Origin: Dipteris shenzhenensis | Taxonomy: Eukaryota > Polypodiophyta > Polypodiopsida > Gleicheniales | Assembly (NCBI GenBank): GCA_047967505.1 | Contig: CM106539.1 | Direction: 5' to 3' (one strand) | DNA: 64,000 nucleotides | In this document: positions 33,360 through 43,199 of the stretch, in pieces | Layout of the letters: each line of letters begins with the position of its first letter | Numbering within the stretch: position 1 is the stretch's first letter | Program-made: the position numbers and the translations under genes | The notes under the pieces: generated by a model | What the model saw: only the letters and a program-made list of their open reading frames with translations | What the model was told of the DNA's origin: nothing | Database searches by the model: none

Positions 33360-34180
33360 TAGTTGAAGAATCCCATAACCTGTAGTCCTTACTGGACTCA
33401 CTATATCCAAGGAAGATACACCTCCTCGATCAGGAACCATGAGCATAAGCCTCGTAGCCAAACACATGTAAATGCTCATAACATGGTGCCCTGCCTGTCA
33501 AGAAGTCAAATGGTACTCTACCATTCAGAGATCTCCTGGGTGACCTGTTAAGCAAGTATGCAGCTGTCTTACATGCCTCAGCCCAATAGCATTCGGTAAG
33601 ACCTGCATATCATAGCATGCTACCAATCCTGTCCAATAGAATCCGATTTATGCCTTCTGCCAAGGCATCGTGAGCAGAAAGATGAGGAGTGGTCAACACC
33701 CTCCTGATACCAAGTGTATCACATAGGTGCTGAAATCTAGAAGAGGTAAACTCTGCATCACCATCAGTCATCAAGCTCAATAGCTTCTTCCTGATTGATT
33801 TTCAGCATTACCCAAGAAGCGCTGAAATGTATCATATACATCATGCTTCTGCCGAATCGGATATACCCATATGTACTTTGTAGCAGCATCAATAAATGTC
33901 ACAAAGTAAGAGGTGCCACCTAGTGAAACGGTAGGCATAGGCCCACAAACTGCACTATGAACCAACTACAATGGCTCAACATACCTCTCAGTGACAGTCT
34001 TCCTCACAAAAGAGGATCCTGATTGCTGATCATCATCACAATCATGACATAAAATTTGAGAGACATCCATAACAGGAATATATCTCAATGTTATAAGGGC
34101 TTCCATACCTGCAGTAGACATATGTCCAAGTCTGGCATACCATAAACTAACTGATGGCTGCTTACTAATCATAAGCATCT
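33360..34180 (-). pseudogene. Copia A integrase
   Basis: Minus-strand order: the GAG-pre-integrase phrase 'SLWYARLGHMSTAGMEAL', then 'ELVH'-type start 'MVHSAVCGPMPTVSLGG' (the usual catalytic Asp position, S-D-V, reads S-A-V here), 'YFVTFIDAATKYIWVYP', 'SAHDALAEGIN' with the catalytic Glu, 'YWAEACKTAAYLLNRSP' and 'HLHVFGYEAYAHG'. Integrase joins element DNA to the host. The apparent Asp-to-Ala change, frame breaks near 33780 and 33965, and stops make it inactive. Confidence 0.88.
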
Positions 34181-34184
34181 TATC

Positions 34185-34800
34185 CTAGACACCTGATACA
34201 TGCAATGCACAAGAGAATCCAACCCGTGATCCCCTAGCCATAACCAAATTGCCTTTAGCAATCTTCCATGCATGATCACCCAAAGAGACATGATAACCTG
34301 CCTCAACCAACTGTCCAGTACTGATCTTGCTCGTAGCAAGTCCTGGTATATGTCTAACCCTCTGTAGAACAAGAATAGAGCCACTAGGCATAACAAGGTG
34401 GATATCCCCATAACCATAGATATCCATAGAATGATCAATGCCCATCAAACCACTCTCCACAATGCATTCCTGATATGCACTGAACCATGACCTATGAGGG
34501 GTCATATGACATGAAGCACATGGATCTAACATCCAATCACCAAGAATGGGTACATCAGTGGCCAAGAAGGAGGTGTCACACATAGACAAAAGAATGCCTT
34601 CATCACTGCTACTGTCAGTGGAAACCCTGGCATTGATGCCTTGAAGCTCAACATGCTTCTTCTCCTTCTTCCTGTCATTCTTAACCTTGCTCTTCTTCTT
34701 GTATTTTCTCAGCCATTTCCAGCAATACTTTTTCATGTGGCCATACTTTCCACAATAGAAACATCAAACACAAGTCCGAGAGCTAGACTTGCTCTTGGAA
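34185..34800 (-). pseudogene. Copia A zinc knuckle and aspartic protease
   Basis: A CX2CX4HX4C zinc knuckle ('CFYCGKYGHMKKYC') lies near 34725-34766, followed by a Lys-rich linker and the protease block 'WMLDPCASCHMTPHRSWF'. In copia proteases the catalytic triplet reads D-S-G; here it reads D-P-C, which should abolish activity. The 183-codon segment is otherwise open, ending near 34185 with the pre-integrase lead 'GDHAWKIAKGNLVMARG'. Confidence 0.88.
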
Positions 34801-34835
34801 TTCCCCTTTGAACATGACTTGTTTCTACCAATTGA

Positions 34836-35204
34836 TCAACATTTGGAGTGCATATCAAGGCTGTAATTCAGCCCATCATGTTGTAACATAACACTATCAT
34901 GGTCATACATCCGGCATATACGAGTATAGAACTCATATGCATGGCAATCTACACCCTGTACACCATCATGTACCTGCAAGTAGACTGACTTCGAGAGTGA
35001 TGACTGAATGATAGAGCATACTTGCTCATCCATGTCATCCCAATCACTCTGTTTAATGCTATTAGGCTTGACACCTTTGCATTGAATGGGCTTATGTTGC
35101 CTCTTCTGCACTAACACATCATAAATCTGCTCTTTCCAATACTGAAAGTTTGATCCATCCAACCTCTCAATATCAAAGAGGGCACTACCATTTGTAGATG
35201 CCAT
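34836..35204 (-). pseudogene. Copia A gag, N-terminal part
   Basis: The start ATG is at 35204, with 'MASTNGSALFDIERLDGSNF' then 'YWKEQIYDVL', the typical copia Gag N-terminus (UBN2-like fold). It stays open to a stop at 34836, after which the same protein continues through single stops into the zinc knuckle. Gag assembles the particle. The neighbouring protease and integrase are collinear. Confidence 0.85.
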
Positions 35205-37502
35205 ATCTGTGGCACAATAGGTCACAACCAAAGAGCAGTATAGTGCAATAGGCAACCCAAATGACCAAAAAATATAGTGTTGTCCAGACCAATCAGGTCT
35301 CCAAATACATTGGCTGATCCAATGCTCAAAAGCACTCAGCCATAAAGAGGCATAAACAAGAATATATGCAGCCCAGTAACCTGCTAATGCCTGGCAATCC
35401 AAGTAAGAAATGCACTGAACCAAATGAGCAATGCTTGCTCAACCAATGGCAATAGGAGCCCAGCTCAACTATCCATAAACATCAGTGTGGCATCCACCAA
35501 TGCAAATCCATAATGCATCGAAATGGCATTTACTGCATCACCAATGCATCACCTCAAGTGTGCAATCCTTTGGCAACAAAATCAAGCATTCACCACTTGC
35601 CAAATGTGCCAAAGTGACTTGCCAAAATGCCAATAATGCCCTTGGACTGAAGTGAGATCCCAATCACTTTCTATAATTTACTGTGAGTTCCCAATTCACT
35701 GTTGTGCAAGAGAAATCCCTACAACAATACCTCACAGCCACTTTGGGCAAAATAACACGCTGTCCCTGTCTTTGAACAGTGATATCTTTTCACTGAAAGA
35801 CCGGATGCCAAAGCTGTAAACAGAAAAGTTGTAGCTGGTAGAAAGATCTACAACTTGTCAGTTGATCTCAAGAGCCAAATCCTGGTGGATTCTCAGATAT
35901 TCTCACCTAAAAAACATCTTCCTGCACATTGGTCACAGATAGACTGTAGACTGCAACTATTTGTGGTTTTGCAGAGGCTGTAACTCCTGCAGCTTATACC
36001 GGATCAACTTGCTTTCAAAAGCAAAGTTGTAGTATGTTCTGTGAACTACAACTCTCCAGTTTGGTACAAAGTGCAATTCCGCACCAGGAAAGAGATATTC
36101 AGTCCTAAAAATGACTGTTTTGTCATAAAAACAGCAACAGCAGCTTCCTTGAATATTTGCTGCCCTTTATAGCACTCATCTGCTCCGGCAAAAATAGCCC
36201 CAAAAAATGGTCAAAATACATCCAGCAGATCACCCTGTATGTCAACACTATATGTATCCAACATAGGCAAATAACCATGCATCCAACGAACTGTCAATGC
36301 ATCTCAACCAGGCATGTACCACTGTCAAAGATATACAATCTGCAAAATGGCTGTCTGCACACTGATCATCGAACTGTCCCTATTTTGGATAGTAAATAAC
36401 TCTGTACTATAAACTCGAATGACCGAGCTGTCAACAGAGAAAACGTAGCCCTTCCAAAGTTCTCCGACTCCTTTGTTGGGAACTGAGCCTAAATCCTTAT
36501 GGATTTGCAAATACTTGCTGTCGAAAATGCAGTCACTTGCTCTTGAGAGGGAGACATCTCTTGAAAGGAATAAACTTTGAGAACTATTCCAGGTAGCCCT
36601 TAAGGAATCTACAACCATCTAAGGCCTCCTTCCTTCGACAAGAGCGATGTCGACTAGTGAATTGCAATTACTTCAGAGCCTCCAATGAGCATGCACCTAA
36701 GGCATCTAAGCCATGACTTCTAAGGCAGCTTCTCAGCACAAAGCCCAAACGAACTACTATCTACAATGCGCATCTTTGCATACAAACCAAAAGCGACCCT
36801 ACAACGTTTACAATAGCTCCAATCGAGGCATCCTCTATGACAACAACACACTTGAGCAACCATTTCTTTGCAATGCAATAGCAACCAACCTCAACACTGC
36901 AAGCTGCTCTTTCATAGACTAAACGGAGACACACAGCTTCACAGAGTCCATCGGACTGTAGCAATGATCCATAGGCACTTCATATGCACAGATAGTTTCC
37001 CACACGCCATAACACACCGCTCCAACAATGAAATCTCACCACTTGCAGTGCCTCTAGCAATCGGACTCTTAACCAAAGCTATATGCAAGATGAACTCCTG
37101 CTCCTCCAACATATACGCAGCAGCTCTTGGCTCCTCCATCGACATAGTAAGGCAAAGATGCTCCACAACGACCTACAATCCCTACGACTCAACTTCCACT
37201 TTGGCAAAGTTTCAATCAACCGATGCAATACACAGCAAGCTGCACATGCCAAAGCACCACTCCATTAACACAGTAATGTCCAGCTCAATGATGACCAGCT
37301 CTAAGGCGTGTCCAAATGCCTTCAATAACTTCAACACCATGAACGTCGACCACAAGCATAGCAATGAGCAAATAGTGACTCGGCAAGCCAAACTCCTATC
37401 GATTCTCTTAGTTCTTCCTGAAGCTCCCACCGGGCTGCTCCTCTCTAACCTTGTTGGCCACACTCACCAAGCTCTCACCAAGGTCTCACCAAGCTCTCCT
37501 TG
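35205..37502 (-). other. Copia A long 5' leader
   Basis: About 2.3 kb lie between the primer-binding site and gag. This is long for copia, and no retroviral-type coding motif is seen. An antisense open frame of 213 codons (36868-37509, plus strand) lies at its LTR-proximal end, without recognised homology. Confidence 0.7.
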
Positions 37503-37514
37503 GCTCTGATACCA
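37503..37514 (-). promoter_or_regulatory. Primer-binding site of copia A (tRNA-iMet)
   Basis: The minus strand reads TGGTATCAGAGC, complementary to the 3' end of plant initiator tRNA-Met, two bases inside the 5' LTR. Confidence 0.92.
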
Positions 37515-37516
37515 GT

Positions 37517-37662
37517 TGTGGGAGAGGAGAGCACACACAAAGGGATAGGAGACACCAAAAGTGGTGGAGCAAAAGCTACTCTAGCTTATTCCTCTATCAT
37601 ATATATATGAGTATACATGGGCACTATACAAGTGGGTGGGCACACTGCCCTTTACCCCAACA
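37517..37662 (-). repeat. 5' LTR of copia A
   Basis: 146 bases, 144 identical with the other LTR, followed directly by the target duplicate TCCTA. Confidence 0.93.
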
Positions 37663-37815
37663 TCCTAAACCTCCCGGTGGTTGATTGTCCTACACCTATT
37701 GTAAACCATCCCAGTGAATTAAATTGTGACTGTCCTAAACCATCCCGGTAGTTAAAATTGTACTAAACCAGTACGGTGGTTGAAAAGTGTACTAAACCTG
37801 TACGGTGGTTGAAAA
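37663..37815. repeat. Minisatellite continuation right of copia A
   Basis: Further copies of the CCTAAACC..CGGTGGTTGAAA unit, ending with two near-perfect repeats around 'GTACTAAACC.GTACGGTGG' at 37763-37815. Confidence 0.75.
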
Positions 37816-38241
37816 GTGTTTTTTTTTTTTTGGGCAAAAAAAAAAGTTATGTTATATTATATCATCATCATAAATACTTACATTACAAGTTCTTTAGCAT
37901 AGAAGAGCCAGTCCCCATGGGAAAAGTTTCTTTATCAAAACATTTTTTAGAAATACTCATAAGCTTGAGAGCTTCTGGAGTTGTCATAGTAGTAGCAACA
38001 GAATCAAAAGAGAGGAACATAAGAGTCATCTGTATCATCTGTGTCATCATCATTGAAGTAGTCAAAGTAGTTGAAGCTCTCTGAATCTCCAAAGCTATCA
38101 GAGTCATCTGTGGCAGCACCTGAGCTTCACAGGGTGACACTGGCTCCTTCTTTACAGTTGAGGGAGGGACCTGCTTCCCTACTGCGATCTCTAAGGGCGC
38201 ATGACTTCAAACCATTTGTGAAGGTTTGGGTTCCATCCAGA
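37816..38241. other. Unassigned segment with Ser-rich antisense frame
   Basis: A poly-T/poly-A patch at about 37820-37845 is followed by short frames on both strands (37776-38084 plus, 37883-38140 minus). No family was recognised. It may be an upstream part of the transposase-like gene at 39.4 kb. Confidence 0.3.
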
Positions 38242-39060
38242 CAGCTTGTATGGAGGTTCAGGTGAGATAATCTTTGGAACAATGCAACACAATGATTATG
38301 ACAAGATTTGTTTATTAATGATGTAAATCATTTTGTGTAGTTGTGTTGTTTTGTTTTATTTCATGATTTGAAAATGTTGAAAATTTTGTTTATTTTGTAA
38401 GAAATTCCATGAGAAATGAGTCTTTTTCACTCTTAGTATCAATGGTTTTCTACATAATATTGCTTGAAATAGATTTTGAGATGTTTGGGAGCATATAATT
38501 TGTTTTGAAGTAAGAATCATCAACTTCATCAATCCTAGAACACATTTGGGACCACTCGGAGGGACAAGTATGATCAGATTTTTCTTAACCTTGCTCCAAG
38601 AATCAGGTACTGTTCATTCATGTAGTTTTAGAATGTTTTTAGTTTTCAACTCAAATCAGGGTCTATGAGAGCAACTTGCATGGAGATTCAGGTGAGAAAA
38701 CCGTTAGAACAATGCAATATAATGGAAATAATGACATTTTATGATGCAACTTTGCAGAAGGAGTTAATTTATAGTTTGTTTTGGTAATTTTGTTGTTTTC
38801 TTTTAATACATGATTTAAAGAGGAAGAAATATTTTTTTGTTTTAAAAGATACACTCTTACTATTGAGGTTTTTTACAAAAGATGGTTTGAAATAGATTTG
38901 AAGTTGTTTGGAAGCATATAATTAGTATTGGAGAAAAATTCATCAATTTCAGCATCCTGGATTACAAGAGGGACCATTGAGGAGGACAAGTTTGATTACG
39001 TTTTCTCTTCAAAGATCCCTATGAGGTATTGTTCATTCACATAGTTTAATAGTGTTTGAT
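38242..39060 (+). repeat. Tandem duplication of an intron-exon-like unit, about 430 bases
   Basis: Unit 1 (38242-38669) and unit 2 (38670 to about 39060) share the start 'GCATGGAGATTCAGGTGAGA', with a GT-type donor-like word, and an internal block ending in 'CAGGTACTGTTCATTCA' or its variant 'GAGGTATTGTTCATTCA'. The paired AG|GT-like words suggest a duplicated exon with flanking intron, but no reading frame was confirmed. Confidence 0.6.
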
Positions 39061-39369
39061 GATAAGTAAATCCTTTTGTTAATTTGTAGATTTTAATTGT
39101 TAGATTTTGCATGCAATTGGGTTTTCATTTTTGCTTGGTTTGATACTTTTTTGAAACATGTCATGTTTGTATATTATTTGTTGATGTCAATGTTATATTA
39201 TATTAGGTGGAAAGTGCATGAAATCATGCAAGCCACTCGGAATTTAAAAAAGGTGGATATAAACAAGGCATTAAAACAACATTGCACATGCCACAAAAAC
39301 TACCTCATCGTCGGTAGGCTAGTAGTCCATAGTTGGCTGTCTGTTTGAACCTCCTAGCTTAACGTAAAC

Positions 39370-39675
39370 CCCGGGTTGGGTTGGGGGTTTAGCCCATTTT
39401 TAAATAGATGCAAAGAATACACCATTTTTAAAGAGGAATGATTCCTCCTTAGCAAGTGAAAGTGATTTAGTAGCTCTTCGAAATCAAGGAAAAGCACATA
39501 TGGATTTGTGGTTAGAAGGGAAAATATATCCAGTAGATCCACAAACTTATCAGACTCCTCAATTCCATGGATTGACCAGCTTAATAAAGTTCCTATGAAA
39601 GGGTGAGAATGGTTTATTAGGATATTGTCGAAGGTTGATTGGTCATTCAGCAAGTAACCTTCACAGCCAATATCA
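39370..39675 (+). pseudogene. Unassigned transposase-like gene, part 1
   Basis: Plus-strand reading, nearly open, gives 'SSLASESDLVALRNQGKAHM', 'LLGYCRRLIGHSASNL' and ends in 'HSQYQ', where copia B is inserted. The reading continues in frame at 43200 with 'SLLNERDKRIAMLEAW' once one copy of the TATCA duplication is discounted. This piece therefore belongs to the same gene as 43200-45230. Confidence 0.7.
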
Positions 39676-40384
39676 TGTAAGAAAACAATACAACGTCTGT
39701 GCTCAATAGATAACAGGATCTCATACACAAGAGAGAAAACAGATAGTATGGAGAATCAAAAATTTGATTACTATAGAACCGATACAATAGATGGCATTGC
39801 CTCCCAACCATGCACTCCTGTGAGAGAAGCTTCAATGGCATGCTGGAAACAGTAGAAGACGGAGGCTGGATGCTAAGGAATTACGGTTGCTATAGCCAGT
39901 GATGAAATGGGCTTCACGGGCTTGCTCTTATATAGCCACTAGTCATAGTCAGTTGGACCCAATTGGGTGACCGACCCACTCCACCCAAAACGGTCGACTG
40001 GGGGTCGGTCCCAAAATAGGCCACCGACCACACGATAGAATCATGGCATAAAATATTGCAATTGACCTAAGGTTATCCATTCACCCCATAGCCATCCGAA
40101 TCATCTGGGACTCCAAACGGGCCCCGCAACCTGAGAGTGGGCTGCCCCGAGAAATGCCCCATCTACCCTCAGTGCGGTCAGTCATGGGATGCCTTCCTGC
40201 ACTTGCATGTAGCCTAGTTGGCAGTGTGCCAACTCCGTCCAGCCATCAAGCCACACATGGCCCCCATCTGGTGTCCAAACCAGGACCTACTGGATAACCG
40301 AGCTACTCAAATGCCTTCTCCTCATATGGGGGGCTTACAAGTAGAGTTAGCTGTAGTTACACGAGAGTGGAGCAGTGATATCTA
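39676..40384 (-). repeat. 3' LTR of copia B
   Basis: Starts TGTAAGAAAACA on the plus strand. The inner edge is damaged: the expected TAACA end is replaced by a join to integrase codons at about 40384. It contains GACCGACC-type repeated words and a TATATAG promoter-like stretch near 39932. Confidence 0.88.
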
Positions 40385-41340
40385 CTTTGGTTCCCATTTG
40401 GTCTTGGTAGCATCAAGGACATGCACAAAACAATCACATCTAAAAACTCTGAAATGTGCAGCTGAAGGTTTCTTACCAAAAAAAGCCTACAGTGGAGTCA
40501 TCCCATTCACAACCTTCGTGTAGCTATGATTGAGAATGTAAACTGCCATGTTACATGCTTCAGCCCAAAAAGACTTTGGCAAATCTTTCCCTTTCATCAT
40601 ACTCCAGCCCATTTCATAGATGACGTGCATCTTCTATTCTGCTACTCCATTTTGTTGTGATGTATGTGGCAGGGGTTTCTACCTCTTGATCCTGTGACTT
40701 TTGCAGTAACTTTCAAATTTAGTTGATGTGAACTCTCCACCTCTGTTTGATCTCAATTTCTTCACCTTCCTCCCCGATTCTTTCTCGACCATTACATGCC
40801 ATTCCTTAAACTTACTAAAAGCCTTGTCTTTAGTCTTCAGGAAGTATATCCATATCCTTCTACTGTAGTCATCGATCAGCGTCATGAAGTAGTAAGAACC
40901 ACCCAAAGCTTTCATCTCCATCTTTCCACAGAGCTCTATGTGAATGAGCTCTAGAGGAGCCTTTGCCCTACTGGCCTCTTTAGGAAAGGGCTACTGATGC
41001 TACTTGCCCATCATGCAAGCTTCACATACATCGGGCAGATCTGAAATTTTTGGTAGGTTTGCAATCATTCCACTTTTATGCATCTCCTTCAAAGAACTAA
41101 GGTTTAGATGACCAAACCTCTCATGCCACAACTTAGTGTTCTTCACATCGGCTTGAGCACTGAAAGTTGACAGTTCGTAGATGTTGTTGCACCGTGTACC
41201 TTTACCAATGACCTTCCCTTGATGATCCAGGATCTGTGCACCATTCTTATCGATTTGAACTTTGAGGTCCCGATCTGTGATCGTAGAAATGGACAACAAG
41301 TTCCTCTTGATATCTGGCACATAAAGAACATCAAACAACT
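40385..41340 (-). pseudogene. Copia B integrase, C-terminally cut
   Basis: Minus-strand order: 'LFDVLYVPDIKRNLLSIS', 'KLWHERFGHLNLSSLKEM' (pre-integrase), a Cys pair in 'CEACMMGK', 'ELIHIELCGKMEMKALGG' (the usual catalytic S-D reads I-E), 'YFMTLIDDYSRRIWIYFL', 'LRSNRGGEFTS' (the usual Asp reads Asn), 'QQNGVAE', 'FWAEACNMAVYILN' and 'HFRVFRCDCFVHV'. It ends in 'TKWEPK' fused to the LTR. Substitutions at two catalytic Asp positions plus stops disable it. Confidence 0.9.
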
Positions 41341-41399
41341 ATTTTACAACTCCATCTGACTTGAGAGCAATCTTACCTTTTCCTTTTACTAGACATTTT

Positions 41400-41700
41400 G
41401 CATCATTGCCGACTGCTACCAGGATGTCATTCCCTACCAGCTGTAGAGAGGTATACCAATCCTTCTGACTGGTCATGTGGCATGATGCACCACTGTCAAT
41501 AATCCACGGTTCATCTACAGGTACATGAACTACCTCCGTGCAAATCTCCTCAATTACTATGAACAGCTCTACTAGTACTGCTTGTGCATTGTTGCTGGAC
41601 TCTTTCTTTACTCCATTCTTCTCATCTGCAATCTTCTTCCGGCACTCATTCTGCTTGTGCCCTGCCTTGTTGTAATAGAAGCACTTGATCTTCTTCTTTC
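41400..41700 (-). pseudogene. Copia B zinc knuckle and protease
   Basis: A knuckle-like block near 41640-41690 has a Cys/Tyr start and 'AGHKQNECRKKIADEKN', with the second Cys lost. The protease signature 'WIIDSGASCHMTSQKDWYTS' keeps the intact D-S-G triplet, near 41450-41510. Some single stops are present. Collinear with gag and integrase. Confidence 0.82.
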
Positions 41701-42428
41701 TCTTTTTATCATCAAAAGAAGGTTACTAGAGTCCTTACTGTTACCTTTCTTTGATCTGGTCCAGAAAGCTGAATCTTCTCCAGTCCTTGTCTTTTGACGC
41801 ATCTCCTCCTCCAGAAGCATCGCGTTGAAATCCTCAAAGTTGAGGGGCGGATTTTTGTTTTGCGTATTCAATGCCATAACAAGACTGTCATACTTTGGTG
41901 GGAAAATCTGTATGCACCTTCATGCTAGATTCTCACTAGTAATGGGGATGCCAATCACAGTCATCTAATCGTGCAGATTCTTCACCCTGGTGATGAACTT
42001 CTCTGCTGCTTCAGACTCAGACAATTTCTCGTTCGCGAGTTGAGTCTCCAAGTTCTGAATCCGCGTCTGATTCATGGTCTCATATTGATTTTTCAAGACC
42101 GTCCATGCCGCTATGGTGATATGTTCAATTAACGCCATGATGGAATGACTTACACTGCAGATAATAGAACACATTGCATTTGCATTTCTTCTTGTCCACA
42201 CGAGAATCTCATCCGCAGTTGGTACTATCTGTTGTCCTGTATTGGCTGGATTGTATTGGCTGGATTCGATCTCGCAACCGGCCTCACGTCCACCCCAATA
42301 GCAGTGTCCCAAAGCTCATATGCGCTTAGGATGGTCTTCATCTTGAACTTCCAGAGTGGATAGTTAGAGCCGTCCAACTTTCCACTTTCGTCGAATGGTG
42401 GGATACGTAGTCTTGCAGGCTGGGCCAT
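41608..42428 (-). pseudogene. Copia B gag
   Basis: The ATG is at 42428, with 'MAQPARLRIPPFDESGKLDG' then 'SNYPLWKFKMKTIL' (DUF4219-like start). It continues in a second frame (41965-42312) with 'HITIAAWTVLKNQYETMNQT' and 'LETQLANEKLSESEAAEKFI', and in a third (41608-41877) with 'LNFEDFNAMLLEEEMRQKTR'. These are the usual copia Gag helices in order. Frame changes break it. Confidence 0.88.
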
Positions 42429-42486
42429 CTCTCACAATCTGCTCACAAACAGAAACACACTACCAAATCTTCTTGCTAGAGTCCAG

Positions 42487-42498
42487 GCTTTGATACCA
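42487..42498 (-). promoter_or_regulatory. Primer-binding site of copia B
   Basis: The minus strand reads TGGTATCAAAGC next to the 5' LTR, the tRNA-iMet type with one difference from copia A. Confidence 0.88.
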
Positions 42499-43199
42499 TG
42501 TAAGAAAACAATACAACGTCTGTGCTCAATAGATAATAGGATCTCTACACAAGAGAGAAAATAGATAGTATGGAGAATCCAAAATTTGATTACTGTAGAA
42601 CCGATACAATAGATGGCGCTACCTCCCAACCGTACGCTCCTATGAGAGAAGATTTGATGGCGTGCTAGAAATAGTAGAAGACCGAGGCTGGATGCTAAGG
42701 AATCAGGGTTGCTGTAGCCAGTGATGAAATGGGCTTCACAGGCTTGCTCTTATATAGCCACTAGTCATAGTCGGTTGGACCCAATTGGGTGACCGACCCA
42801 GTCTGCCCAAAATGGTCGACTGGGGGTCGGTCCCAAAATAGAGCCGTGGCATAAAATATTGCAACTGACCTACGGAATCCGTTCGGCCCACAGCCATCCG
42901 GGACCATCTGGGACTCCAAACGGGCCTCGTAACCCGAGAGTGGGCTGCCTCGAGAAATGCTCCGTCTACCCTCAGTGCGGTCAGTCATGGGATGCCTTCC
43001 CACACTTGCATGTAGCCTAGTTGGCAGTGTGCCAACTCCGTCCAGCCATCAGGCCACACATGGCTCCCATCTGATGTCCAAACCAGGACCTACCGGATAA
43101 CCGAGCTACTCAAATGCCTTCTCCTCATATGGGGGGCTTACAAGTAGAGTTAGCTGGTTCCCGCATAGTTACACAAGAGTGAAGCATTGATATCTAACA
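42499..43199 (-). repeat. 5' LTR of copia B
   Basis: 701 bases. On the minus strand it starts TGTTAGATATCA and ends CTTACA. The outer edge is intact and followed by TATCA. Confidence 0.92.

Larger units (their letters stand above)
31822..37662 (-). mobile_element. Complete Ty1-copia insertion A, TSD TCCTA
   Basis: Two 146-base LTRs (31822-31967 and 37517-37662), both TG...CA, differ at only two positions. Perfect 5-base repeats TCCTA flank the element (31817-31821 and 37663-37667). The primer-binding site and polypurine tract sit at the expected inner edges for a minus-strand element. Internal order on the minus strand is a 2.3-kb leader, gag, protease, integrase, then a truncated RT and RNase H. 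The LTRs are unusually short for an element with coding regions. The near-identity of the LTRs shows a recent insertion although the coding region is dead. Confidence 0.95.
39676..43199 (-). mobile_element. Complete Ty1-copia insertion B lacking RT, TSD TATCA
   Basis: LTRs at 39676-40384 and 42499-43199 are flanked by perfect 5-base repeats TATCA (39671-39675 and 43200-43204). The internal region is only about 2.1 kb on the minus strand: primer-binding site, gag, protease and integrase, then directly the 3' LTR. RT, RNase H and the polypurine tract are gone. The LTRs differ by many substitutions and an indel of about 20 bases near 40020, so this insertion is clearly older than copia A. It interrupts the transposase-like gene. 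Confidence 0.94.

Noticed and set aside
40218-40523. Plus-strand frame of 101 codons near 40.3 kb
   Set aside because: It lies across the 3' LTR and the antisense of copia B integrase, so it is a shadow.
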